From the NCBI RefSeq assembly GCF_020509005.1, contig NC_063012.1, positions 1,116,001 through 1,180,000 on the forward strand: a DNA stretch of 64,000 bases, read 5' to 3'. The notes beneath the pieces are model-generated. The model searched no databases, was not told the origin of the DNA, and worked only from the letters and a program-made list of their open reading frames with translations. Shown here in pieces: positions 45,401-56,396 of the stretch. Origin of the DNA: Fulvia fulva. Its lineage: Eukaryota; Ascomycota; Dothideomycetes; Mycosphaerellales; Mycosphaerellaceae. The number at the start of each line of letters is the position of its first letter. The first letter of the stretch is position 1. The position numbers and the translations under genes are program-made.

Positions 45401-47172
45401 TATATATACGCGTATAGGTGTCTCTCTTAGCTATTACTATATATAGGTATTCTTCCTCTTAGGTATATATCTCGTAGTCTTATTCTTCGTGTTTATAATT
45501 CGTAGATTCGTATATTACTCCTTTAGCGCGACGGTACTAAGGAGCTAGGCATTTCCCTAAACGGGTAGTACTTCGATCTAGAGGGCTAGCGCGTCGGTTA
45601 TAACGTTAAGAGCGATAGGTATCTCGCGGTTAACGTCGCCGGTACGCTACTTACCGCGGGAGTTATAAAGAATATATACGGGGTCGAGGCCGGTATATCT
45701 AGGTTTACGATAGCGGAAGTAGCGGCCTTACTAGTATAGCTAGTTACGGAGTTCGTCTATAAGCTTAGGTAGTATAGTATAGCGCTAGGGGATAAGGCGT
45801 ACGGCCGGGCTAGCGTTCTAGGTACGCGTAGAGACCGTAAGCGTATTATTTATAGTAGGCGGCGCGGCTCGTATTACTATACTAGCGCTCTATTGTCTAA
45901 AGCCCTATTAGCCTTATCCTTAACTACTACGACGCCCGTTACCGCCTTACTAGGTGTCCTTATCCTTGTCCCTCTTACTATATATACTCTTTACGGTATT
46001 ATATACCTCTTCCTTATCTTTAGCGATACGAATAAACTGGCTAACGGGGTCTATAAGCTAGTAGTCCTCTATCTTCTTTATCTAGAACTCGTTTAGGCTA
46101 ATCTATAGCTCGTACGACACTATAGGCTTACCGGCCTTAGCGCTAAGGCGGCGGTATTCGACGATATATTTACTAAACTCCTAGCCGTACTTCTACTTTA
46201 GCTAGTATAGGTCGCGTCTAGCCTTAAGCTTAATATCTCGAGGATTCTTACCGAAGTTGTCGTCTAACTCGTCCTATATATCCTCGAGGCTTACCTATTC
46301 GTCGTTCTCGATAGCCGTACGGATAATATCCCTAGAGGTACCGAGAGTATAACGCTTAACGTAGTTAAAGATATTAAGGTAAGGTATTTATATAGTATAT
46401 CGTACCGTAATAGAGTCCTTATAGCTCTCTTTCTAGTCGATATAGAAGAGCTCGCCTAAGTTGTCGAACTCTTTAGGATAGGGGAAACGTTAGTCGGTTT
46501 AGGCGGCGAATATCGTAGTATTATTAGTACGGGCTACTAAGGGTATAAGAGAACCGGCGCGGGTAGTACGGTTATAGGTACGGGCCCGATAGCCGCTACC
46601 TACTAGAGTCTAAGAACGACGGGTACCGGCTTAGGGGAATCTCTCTAGACTAGTAGTCTACTATTCCTACTACTACGGCTATTACTAGGGTCGTAACTAC
46701 TTAGAAAAAGTAGGCGGGCGGTCTCGCTCGCTTAGTAAGGTAGTAAGCCGGGCTTATATCTTAAGTTACGAGATCTTAGTATCCTACTATATAATCTAAG
46801 CCTTAAGTTAGTCCACTTCGTCCTCTACTTACTCGAGATAGTTATTAGTAGTATTAATACGGCCTACTAGCTTATCGGTAATCTTCTTATAGTATTCCTT
46901 AGTTACGGTATTGTCTAAGGCTATTTATAGTATCTAGATACGGGCCTTAGCGTCTTCCTAGGATATCTAATATATTATAGTATCGGCTTATATCTTATCT
47001 CGTTCGGTCGCTATATCCTATCGGTCTTCGAAGACGACATTATATTCTTCTTAGAGCTTCGCGAGTTTAGAGTCGACTTGATCGCGTTCCTCGCGATAGC
47101 GTCGTACCTAGGCTCGAGAGTAGGCGAGTATAACCTTCTAGTAGGCGTACCTATCTATAGTGCTTTTAACTT

Positions 47173-47356
47173 TATTACGGGCAGCCCGCGACCCCCTACT
47201 ATAGCTACGTCGGCCCGGCTAAACCGCGGACCTTCCGTATCGGGTTAGCGCGGCTTAGCTTTACTTTATAACTTCGCCGCGCCTCGCGCTCCTCTTTCGT
47301 AGCTTTATAGAATAATAACTATCTCGTTCGGACCCTATAATACGCGCGCCCTTATA
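47173..47356 (+). repeat. Gypsy-5 5' LTR
   Basis: 184 bp starting TATTACGGGCAGCCCGCG. TTTATAA at 47265-47271 and CCTCGCGCTCCTCTTTC at 47282-47298 form a core-promoter-like block shared with the Gypsy-2 LTR. Confidence 0.94.
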
Positions 47357-47599
47357 GTTTGTTCTACTACCCTACCTAGATCGCGGATCTAGGTAAGGAA
47401 CGCGTAATAATAGGAATAGACAGAACCGTAGAACTCGAGAACGCGTAGAGTCGTATTAGAATATAGAACACGGTAAGGCGTATAGCGCGTAGATACCTAG
47501 AGAACGTAACGTAGCGACATTATTAGTAGGTAGTCGCGCGCTTATAGACAGTTAGGATATAGGCACCTTTACGCCTCCCCCGAACCTAGATAATATAAC

Positions 47600-49640
47600 T
47601 TTTTAAATAGCGAACGGCGACATACTACCGCTACCTAAGCCTAAGGGTAAAAGTAAGTAGCGTATATCTCTTTTCCCCGACCTCTCCTCTTTCCCTTAGA
47701 GTTAGATATAGGACGACAACCGGCGGGTTATAGTAGACACCGGTGTCGCGCTATAATAAGAGATTAATAAAGCTTACTAGAAGGCCTTCGAGCGAGAAGA
47801 AGGTAGTAAGATTGACTTTATAGAACTGTTCGAGTTCAAGCTCGAAGAGAACCTAGGCGGCGACCTAGACGAGGTGTATCTATTACTCGACGAGGTAGAA
47901 CACATTCTCGTATCCGAATACTAGAATGTTACCCTAGACAACCTTACGACCCTTATATCCTAATACCCGAAGACTACCTACGACTTCGTACTATAAGTAG
48001 TTAACACGGCGATTACTAAGGGTAGACAACTCGATATAATAGAGCGAGCTAACGACCTCTAGAACACCTTATATACTACGCTATATACTAAATACGACCG
48101 TATCTATAAGATGCTACGAAGTAAAGAGCTTGTTATATAGAAAATGGTAGTAGATCTTAAGAGTAAGAAGGATTACGACCTAGCTAAGTTATAAGAGCTA
48201 GAGAAGAAATATAAGGAAGCTAATAACCTATATAAGTAGTTTAGCGAGATCTACGAGAAGGAGAAGAAGAAGGCACAAGATGCTAAGGCGAAGAACTAGG
48301 CCCTATAACAAGAAGTCGATGACCTAAAGGCTCGGCTTAAGGTAGGAGACACTATATAGAACGGAGGTAGGGGCCGCTTAGGCCGCCGACCCTCTCGTTC
48401 CCGCCTACGCGAGACCTTACTCGAGTAGCTATTACGTAGGTATCGCGAAGCTACTAGTAGAGGTGGCGGTAGCGGTAGTAGTAATAACGATAGAGACGAC
48501 GATAACCGTAGTAATAATAGCCGAGGACGGGATAACGACCGTCCGCGACTAGGACCTAATAATAATAGTCGTGACTCGAGAATACGTAATACCCGTACCT
48601 AGACACTACTAGTTAACCTTCTAGAACGTCTCTTTACTATTAACCGTACCCTTACTTACGGCATAGAGATCGGTAAGGGTGTGCCTAACCCTAAGTACTT
48701 TAAGAACAATAACGACCCTAATTTCGATAGCTAGTATAGTAGTATTCTCCTAAAGCTAACTATAGTAACCTTCCGTACTAAGGTAGATAGTCTACGCTTC
48801 GTATATAGGTAGACGTAACGTGATCCTTAGCGAAGTATTAAGCCGAGGATCCCTATGCCTAGATAGTAGTCCTTTAACGAGTTCAAGACTAGAGAAGAGT
48901 TATTAGATTAGATAATACGCTAATATAGTATACGTAATAAAGGAACTAAGGCTATAGTTAACATTACTACCTATAAGTAAGAACAAGGCGAAACCTTTAT
49001 AGCCTTCTATACCCGCTACTCGAAGTTACGCGCCTAGATATTATAGACCGATAAGACCGAGCTTATACTATTCCGTAACCGACTAAACCGTAAGTACTTT
49101 ATTAAGACCTTCGGCGACCGCGAAGTCGACCGCCGCCTAGATAGTATATAAGACGTTATCGAGGAGTATACCGTACTAGACGAGAGCTTCTACGAGACAG
49201 ATCGACTATACCCGTAGAAGGAGCGCCCCCGTAGTAATAGTAACTCGAACGGTAATAGCGGCTAGAATAACTAGAATAACGGTAACGTAGTTACTAGTAC
49301 CGCTACCGGTATAGTAGGTGCCTTAGTATAGCGCCTACTATAGTACGCTAGTACTAAGAAGAAGGAGGATCTGCCGACATATCTATAGAACCTACCTACG
49401 CTTAACCGTAAGTAGCGCGAAGACCTTAAGAAGTAGGGTAAGTACTACCGCTACCGTATAGGTTCTTACGTATCGACTAACCCTAAATGCCTAATATATA
49501 GGTACGATAGCGACTATTGCCCACCGCGTCTACGTAATACTACGCCGAATCCGAACGCGAACCTTAGTTCCCTAGCCGCCGATCCGTAGTAGGGAAATAG
49601 CACGACCGCTACCTAAGCGTAGTAGATAGCGGTTACCCGA
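47600..49640 (+). pseudogene. Gypsy-5 gag, RIP-broken
   Basis: Acidic N-terminal half (ELFEFKLEENLGGDLDE near 47,825-47,875), coiled coil (about 48,150-48,350), a basic Arg/Ser-rich patch (RLGRRPSRSRLRE near 48,370-48,410) and a gag core (about 48,840-49,200). A degraded cysteine region lies near 49,440-49,520. Stops are RIP-type. Confidence 0.7.
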
Positions 49641-49679
49641 ACTTCCTAGGATAGAAAGAGTATAAGATTAAGAGACACG

Positions 49680-52600
49680 GAATGTAAGAGACGGTAATAG
49701 ACTATAGTAAGGAGCTTAAGATATCGGCATACGTACTAGATAAACAATAGCTAGCTATATACCCTTATATAGTGTTACCCGTAATAATATAATATAGAAA
49801 GGCTCGAGGCCTTATAGATTTTACTTCTACCTCTCTCTTTCTTGACTAGAAATTTATACGCAAATATATAATACCCCTAATCCCTTTGACGTAAAGCCGA
49901 CGACTAATACTAGGAGATAGAACGGCCACTACACGGCAGATTATATACGCGGCCCTTATAGACGTAGTTATTAGCGATTATTACGAGCAAATGTTATACT
50001 ACGTTACCGACCTCGAATATAACATCGTCTTTAGCCTACCGTAGCTTATAGCGTACAACCTAAACATCTTCTAGGAGACAGGCGAGGTGGCATTCAGATC
50101 GGATTACTACTTTAGTCACTGTCTATAGAATAAGACATCGATAATAGTGTAATCCCTAAACTATCGCGAGAAGAAGAAGTAGGCACTAGTACGGTACGGA
50201 CTAGAGCCCTTTACTAGAGAAGTAGCGAGCTTTATAGTAGGAGGGGCGGAGCTAAACGTCTTATTTTATGACCTAGAAGACATAGACGATAAAGAAGTAG
50301 ACTACTAGGGCGTTTCTTAACGCGCGTAGGGAATGTACGCGTACCGGCCTAGGGCTAAGTACTTCTATATTATACCTACTAGGCGTAAGAGCGACGACGG
50401 AGAGCTTAAGCTAAGTATAATAGCTACTAATAATCTAGACCAATTCTTAAACAAGCAGTTTAATTATAACCCGAAGGAGAAGTTGCCGCCGATATACTAC
50501 GATATTACGGACGCTTTCTTAGTCAAGGATTATAAAGGACTCCTACCTTACCGACTAGGCGTAGATCATAAGATTCATATTAAGCCTAATAGTCTATAAG
50601 AGACACTATACCGCAAGCCCTACGGCCTAGCTAAGAAGGAGAACGAGATAGTTAAGAAATGGCTAGACGAGTAAATATCTAAAGGGAAGGTACGGAAAGT
50701 AGGGCAAAAGACGAGCTAGTCTCCTATACTAGTACTAGTAGTACGTAAGCCTAGAGGTAGGCTACGTATTTGTATCGACTATAGAGGATTAAATACGATT
50801 ACTATCAAGAACCGGTATCCGATTCCCTTAATATAAGAGACGCTTAACCGTATATACGGTAAGAAGTACTTTACGAAGCTAGACATTATAGTAGCCTTTA
50901 ATAAGTTACGGATAGCTAAAGGGCACGAGTAGTTAACGGCGTTTATAATACGATACGGCATCTACGAGTGTCTAGTGCTATTATTCGGCTTGTGTAACAG
51001 ACTAGCATCGTTCTAATTATATATTAACAAGGTCTTATAAGAACACCTAGACGACTTTGTGTCGGCCTACCTAGATAACGTACTTATCTTTAGTGACACC
51101 TTAGAGGAGCACATTAAACACGTACGGAAGGTTCTTACTAAGCTACGCGATGTAGGACTTATAGTGGACATCGATAAAAGCGAATTCTACTAATAGAAGG
51201 TGAAGTATCTTAGGCTAATTATAACCCCTAACGGCATCGAGATAGACCCCGAGAAACTCGAATATATTTAGACATAGGAAGCTCCTAAGAACCTAAAGGA
51301 TGTCTAGGCCTTCCTTAGATTTGCCAACTTCTATAGGCGGTTTATCGAAGCATTTTTGCGTATAGCTACTCCTCTTATAAACCTGACCAAGTCGGACGGA
51401 CTAAGTAATTATAAGAACAGAAGGATTCAATAGTCACTAGATTACTAACGAGCCTTTAACAATTTGATAGCTACGTTTAGCAAAGCCGGCATACTCGTAT
51501 ATTATGTACTAGGTAGGGAAACGGTAGTAGAGACAGATTCTTTAGATTTTATAAACACCGGCGTGCTTTCGTAGTATAACGAGAATGGTGTGCTACATCC
51601 TATAGCCTTCTACTCGAAGAAGTTAAGTCTATAGGAGTGTAATTATGAAATCTATAATAAGGAACTATTAGCTATTATTAAGGCTTTTAGGGAATAGAGC
51701 CCCGAGTTCGCCTACGAGTTAGATAATAAGGACTTATAGCTAGTCAAGATTTATACCGACTATAAGAACCTAGAATACTTTATAAAGCAAAGTAGCTAAA
51801 TCGGCGACAAGCGCGTTAGGCTAAGTTCTTATTATAGTTTAACTTTAAGATAATATACCGTCTAGGACTTTAAGGTATAAAGCTAGACAGCCTAACGAGA
51901 CGTAGCTAGGACCTTCTATAAGGGGTAAACGACCCTCGGAACTAGTATTAGTATTAGACATTACTACCTCCTAAGCGATTCCTTAAGATCGCCTTACTAT
52001 AGGCAATAGTAGAAGATGCGCCGGAAGAAGAGGAACTAGTATAGCTAAACCCTAAAGCTGAAGAGTTTATACCTATAGAACGAGATACGCCTACTAAATA
52101 ACCGGCGACGCGTAAAAGTCAACGGGAAGCCGAACTCGAGTATCGAATGTCGACGGCGTACGTAACTAATAACGAGCTTAAGACCGCGATCAAGGACCTA
52201 TAGAAAGACCGTACTCCTACACTACTATAGAGAGATATACCGCGAATTACCGTACCTACCGTATAACAAAATCTCTACACTCCTAGCTACTAGGATTATT
52301 ATAGCCACTTCCTGTTCTAGATCGGCCTTAGAAACATATTATAGTCGACTTCGTTATCGGACTCCTAGACAGTACTCTTAACGGTATAGTCTATAATAAC
52401 ATTATAACCGTTACTAATAGGCTTACTAAGGAAGTCGAGCTGATCCCTATTAGCGTAATAATAGTATAGAATATAGCAAGGCTTTTCCTTAAACATATGT
52501 TCTGTCGGCGCGGGTTTCCTAACACTATTATATTAGACCGTAGTAAGTAGTAGGTTACTACCTTCTAGAAGAAACACTATAAGATGCTCCGTACAAATCG

Positions 52601-53960
52601 TAAGCTAAGTTCTTTATATTACCTAGAAACTAATAAACAGTCAGAACGTACTAACTAGGCGATAGAATAGTATCTTCGTATGTTTACTAATAAGGCATAG
52701 GATAACTAGGCAGAATGGCTATACCTTACTTAGTTCGCGATCAATAATCACCTGTCCGAGACTACTAGTATGTCGCCGTTCTACGCTACCTTAGGCTATA
52801 ACCCTAAGTTTATAGAGCGAGTTGACCTGAACGCTAGAAAGGAGGGAGGACTGACTACTCTCTAGCGACTAGATACGCGATTAGTAGAAACCTTTATACG
52901 TCGAATTTACGAGCTTTATAAGCACCTTTAAGAGAATATACGAATATTATAAGCTCTCTAAGTAGAAGTAGCAAACCGCTACTAAAGTATTCCTCTAGAC
53001 TATAAGGTAGGTGATTAGGTATATCTTAGCACTAAGAACATCCGTACGACTCGACTATCTAAGAAGCTAGATAGGAAATATACCGGCCCTTACTAGATTA
53101 CGGAAGCTATACCGGCTAGACTCTCTTATCGACTAAAACTATTAGACGCTCTAGTAGGACTTGATAACTACTTCTATACCTCACTACTATAACGAGCCGA
53201 CCACCCCGATTTCCTACTACTTAAAGGGTAGTATCTAGCGCCGCTACTACCGATAACTATCGAACCTAACACTACCGAGGCTAATATAGTAGCCGATATA
53301 GTAGTAGTACCTACGTATATATACGAGGTAGGAAAGATCCTTAATATATATACCCGTAAGCGGGTAGGCAAGGTAAAGAAGGGGCATAAGCGTAAGGTAG
53401 ATATATAGTATAAGGTGAAATAGGCTAGATATTAGAACGAGGAGGATAGTAAGACCTAGTAACCTATAGAGGATATACTTAAACACGTAGCCGCCGCTTT
53501 TATAGACTTTCACTATAACCGGCCGGAGTTGTCTACGCCTATAGGCTTCGTAGCTCTATCTAACTAGTCCCTACTAGCTACTAAGGTGCTCGGGCTTAAC
53601 ACGATTAGGGTTATTCCGAAAGACACCGTTACGAATAAGTCGCCTCGAGCCTTACCTCTAATAGAATCTTCTCCGTATATATTCGATACTCGAGTAGAGC
53701 CTATAGAGCCTATAATAATACCTAACTTTAGTTATAAGGATTATACGTAAGTGCTAGCCGAAGATAGACTTAGGTCTAGGGTAAGCTAGCTAACTAGGCA
53801 ATATGTTTCTCGAAGGAAGCCGGTCGAGGATAGTCTTAATAGAGCGAATGCGATGTTATCGGATAACGATAGGGCACTAGAGGATAATTAGGCGTTCGCG
53901 CGATTATAGAGCTCGATAGGTAAGTAGCCTTATAAGGTGGATAACGCTTAGAGGACTAAG
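49680..53960 (+). pseudogene. Gypsy-5 pol, RIP-broken
   Basis: Pre-RT region with an 88-codon open piece at 50333-50599. [22 protein letters not shown] near 50,770-50,830, [20 protein letters not shown] near 50,860-50,920, catalytic [13 protein letters not shown] (Asp-to-Asn at the second catalytic position, GAC/GAT to AAC) near 51,065-51,100. RNase H: NYEIYNKELLAIIKAF near 51,645-51,690. Integrase: VDFVIGLLDSTLNG near 52,345, NTIILDRSK near 52,520, SERTN.AIE near 52,640. It ends before the right LTR. Confidence 0.86.
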
Positions 53961-53983
53961 GCGTGTTTTGGGAGGGGGGGTAC

Positions 53984-54167
53984 TATTACGGGTAGCCCGC
54001 GACCCCCTACTATAGCTACGTCGGCCCGGCTAAACCGCGGACCTTCCGTATCGGGTTAGCGCGGCTTGGCTTTGCTTTATAACTTCGCCGCGCCTCGCGC
54101 TCCTCTTTCGTAGCTTCGTAGAACAATAACTATCTCGTTCGGACCCTATAATACGCGCGCCCTTACA
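53984..54167 (+). repeat. Gypsy-5 3' LTR
   Basis: 184-bp partner of 47173-47356, followed by the second AACTT. It keeps a few CA/TG where the left LTR has TA (GGCTTGGCTTTGC against GGCTTAGCTTTAC). Confidence 0.94.
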
Positions 54168-55270
54168 AACTTTAAGATATATAGTATTAGGCCGTAAGGT
54201 AACTACTCTCTTAAATGCTTCGGTTTTAACGATCTTGTAGTTTATTAGATCGTACTCGAAGTCTATATCGTTAAAGTCGATCTAGTCTATACGAGGAGGC
54301 GCTATACTATCGATAAACTATATAAAGTCGATAATAGACGTAGGAGACGTATTTATCGCTTTATATTACTAAACACGACATATTCGAAAGCTCTTATTAA
54401 GGCTATTCTAACGATCTATAAAGTATACCACTGCCCCTAGAGTAAGGGAGTTCTACCTTATTTAATTTAGATAGCTTAAAGTTCTCTTTACCCTATTTCT
54501 TTAGCTCTAAACGCCGCGGAGGTGCCTAGCTACATTAGGTAACTCCTAGGTAATAGTAGCCTAGGCTACGGTACTACCGGCGCCTACGGCTCTATAGGCA
54601 AAGCTCCCCTAAGATAACTAGTAGCAACTTATAGAGGACGTAAAAAGTATAGAAACTAACGATTAGCTCCTATACCGGCCTCTATAGGTAATAATTACTT
54701 AGCTACGTACGGCGCTTAAACTATCGTATTACCGAGGGTAATAAGAAATAAGGACGACGTCTTAGGCGATTAGTAAGGCCACCCGGAATTAATACCCCTA
54801 TAGCTAGGTATCGGTCGCGGTATCGATACTAGGCCCCCGCCTAACGTACGATATAGTTACGATCCGTATTATAGTAAAGGAAGACTAGGCCGAAGTTACG
54901 AAGCTATCGAATAAGTAGCTCGCCTAACAAATTAATTAACTAGGGGTAGTCGTAGTGAACTAATAGTCTAACGGCACTCTATAGATCTATACTAGCTCTA
55001 CTACTACTAGGAGGTACCTAGAGGTATAGCTATAGTAGGTATCTAAGGTTACGGTATTAGTAAAGGTCTTAACGAAGCAATTTACGATCCTAGTCTACGA
55101 TATATATAAGGAGTTCGGTCGAGGACGAGAATCACCTATACGTAGTGTCGGCTACGAGCCTCTCGTCTAGCTACGAGAGAGCTAAGTATTCTTACGCTAG
55201 AGCGTCGTAGGCGCGACGGGCGCGTAACGTAGGCGAAGCCGCGGCGAATAGAGGACTACTAGTAAAACGG

Positions 55271-55280
55271 GTATAAAAAC
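55271..55280 (+). promoter_or_regulatory. TATA-like box in W
   Basis: GTATAAAAAC, also present in W-C and W-B (read in reverse). It lies about 155 bp inside the 5' end of W. A partly palindromic CCCTCTTCTTT/AGAAGGG stretch follows about 50 bp downstream. Promoter activity is inference only. Confidence 0.35.
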
Positions 55281-55420
55281 TATCCGACGAGCGTGTACTC
55301 GTGTCGGGAGCGAGTCCCTCTTCTTTCTACGTATAAGAAGGGCGCGGAACCGTAGCCTATACGCTCGACAGGACACCTCTAGTATAAGTGTAGAATTTTC
55401 ACCTCCGGAGACCGTAAACC

Positions 55421-55531
55421 GAGCGGGCTAAGCGACGAACATTAGACGAGCGGACTACAGAACAATAACTAAGCGGACTATATAACGGCGTCGAGCGGAC
55501 TACGAAACAATCTAGTATTTACTAGCGGGCA
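55421..55531 (+). repeat. GAGCGGACTA-type motif array in W
   Basis: GAGCGGGCTA (55421), GAGCGGACTA (55448), AAGCGGACTA (55471), GAGCGGACTA (55493) and the weaker CTAGCGGGCA (55522). Start-to-start spacings are 27, 23, 22 and 29 bp. The array is conserved in W-B and W-C in reverse orientation. Confidence 0.8.
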
Positions 55532-55665
55532 ATACGGTAGGTAGGTAGACACGCGACGAAGCCTATAAGGGCCTATTAAACACCCGGTATAGGAACGAGG
55601 GTTTTGCCTAAGGTACTACCTATCCCGCTACACAACGTACCTAGTCTGATATAGTAGATTGTAAC

Positions 55666-55723
55666 GAGGAAAAGACGATAGCCTAAGCAAGGAAAAGACG
55701 GCTATTAGGACGGGGAAAAGACG
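55666..55723 (+). repeat. Three GGGGAAAAGACG-type motifs, 23-bp period, in W
   Basis: GAGGAAAAGACG (55666), AAGGAAAAGACG (55689) and GGGGAAAAGACG (55712), exactly 23 bp apart. The intervening pieces ATAGCC and GGCTAT are inverted relative to each other. Conserved in W-B and W-C. Confidence 0.85.
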
Positions 55724-56396
55724 TATAATGTAAGTGGATTAGTTCTATAATCGGGGAGGATCGAGGGTAGGGTAATAAGGAACTTTATATTAGTTAGTAG
55801 GTAGAAACGTAAGGAGTACGCTGCCCGGCGTAGTATGTGCCCCGAGCAAACCTACGAGGTATAGACGGCCGCTTTCTAGAGATAGGCTACGGTAACGCGA
55901 AGGGCGTCAAAACCTAGGGCGTAGTATATACTAGTAGCGACGGCTAACACTGTCTATATAGCCCGAGAGGACGGATACGTATATCGGTCAATAGAGAGCA
56001 CTAAAGGGCTTAGGCCTATAGAGGTGGATATTAGCTTAAGGAGCAAATAGGGAGGGAGGGCGTAGAGGGAAGCTTTTGCTCCGGGCTAACCTCTCGAAAC
56101 GAGGCTACACGGTAGTACTAGATAAGTAGGAAAGCGCGGTTAAGACTTATTACCTTATCTCGTAGCTAGCTTACTAAATACGATTCCTTCCTTACCCGGC
56201 TATAAGAGGAGCTACAAATCGTGCTAGCAATAGGGAGACTAACGTTCTTATATAAGGCAGCGTAGAGTAATAGATAAATAAGAATCAACCAAATGATAGG
56301 GAGCTAACCTCAAAGGGAAGAACAGGAGGAGGGACGGGAAAACCAATAGTAAGACTAATAGTAAGACTAAACGGACCTAGACATAAACATGTCCTA

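Larger units (their letters stand above)
47173..54167 (+). mobile_element. Gypsy-5: complete Ty3/Gypsy element, RIP-inactivated
   Basis: 6,995 bp with 184-bp LTRs (47173-47356 and 53984-54167) and the duplication AACTT (47168-47172 and 54168-54172). The right LTR still ends in CA, while the left one reads TA. Plus-strand gag and pol. Inserted into the gag of Gypsy-4 in the opposite orientation. Confidence 0.94.
40929..54369 (-). mobile_element. Gypsy-4: partial Ty3/Gypsy element, split by Gypsy-5
   Basis: Coding is on the minus strand. The left end (3' in element orientation) begins TGTTACGGGCGAG at 40,929 inside Gypsy-3, with AGTAA just before it as one half of a possible duplication. No partner LTR is found; the right side is cut by LINE J at about 54,370, so the 5' LTR lies elsewhere or is lost. 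Gypsy-5 sits in the gag at an AACTT site. Confidence 0.78.
45900..54369 (-). pseudogene. Gypsy-4 gag region, split by Gypsy-5
   Basis: Minus-strand charged helical sequence with RIP stops in 45,900-47,172, continuing at 54,173-54,369 beyond the Gypsy-5 insertion. The assignment rests mainly on its position 5' of the pol and on composition; no clean gag motif is quoted. The 67-codon plus-strand frame at 45893-46096 is a shadow. Confidence 0.5.
55117..56197 (+). repeat. W module copy D (full length)
   Basis: About 1,080 bp from GGTCGAGGACGAGAATC to ATTCCTTCCTTACCC. It carries a TATA-like GTATAAAAAC (55271-55280), an array of GAGCGGACTA-type motifs (55421-55531) and three GGGGAAAAGACG-type motifs at an exact 23-bp period (55666-55723). 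No ORF is recognised. Confidence 0.92.

Noticed and set aside
55421..55723. Regularly spaced motifs in W as a CRISPR-like array
   Set aside because: Repeats are only 10-12 bp, spacers are shorter than any CRISPR spacer, and the context is a eukaryotic retroelement.
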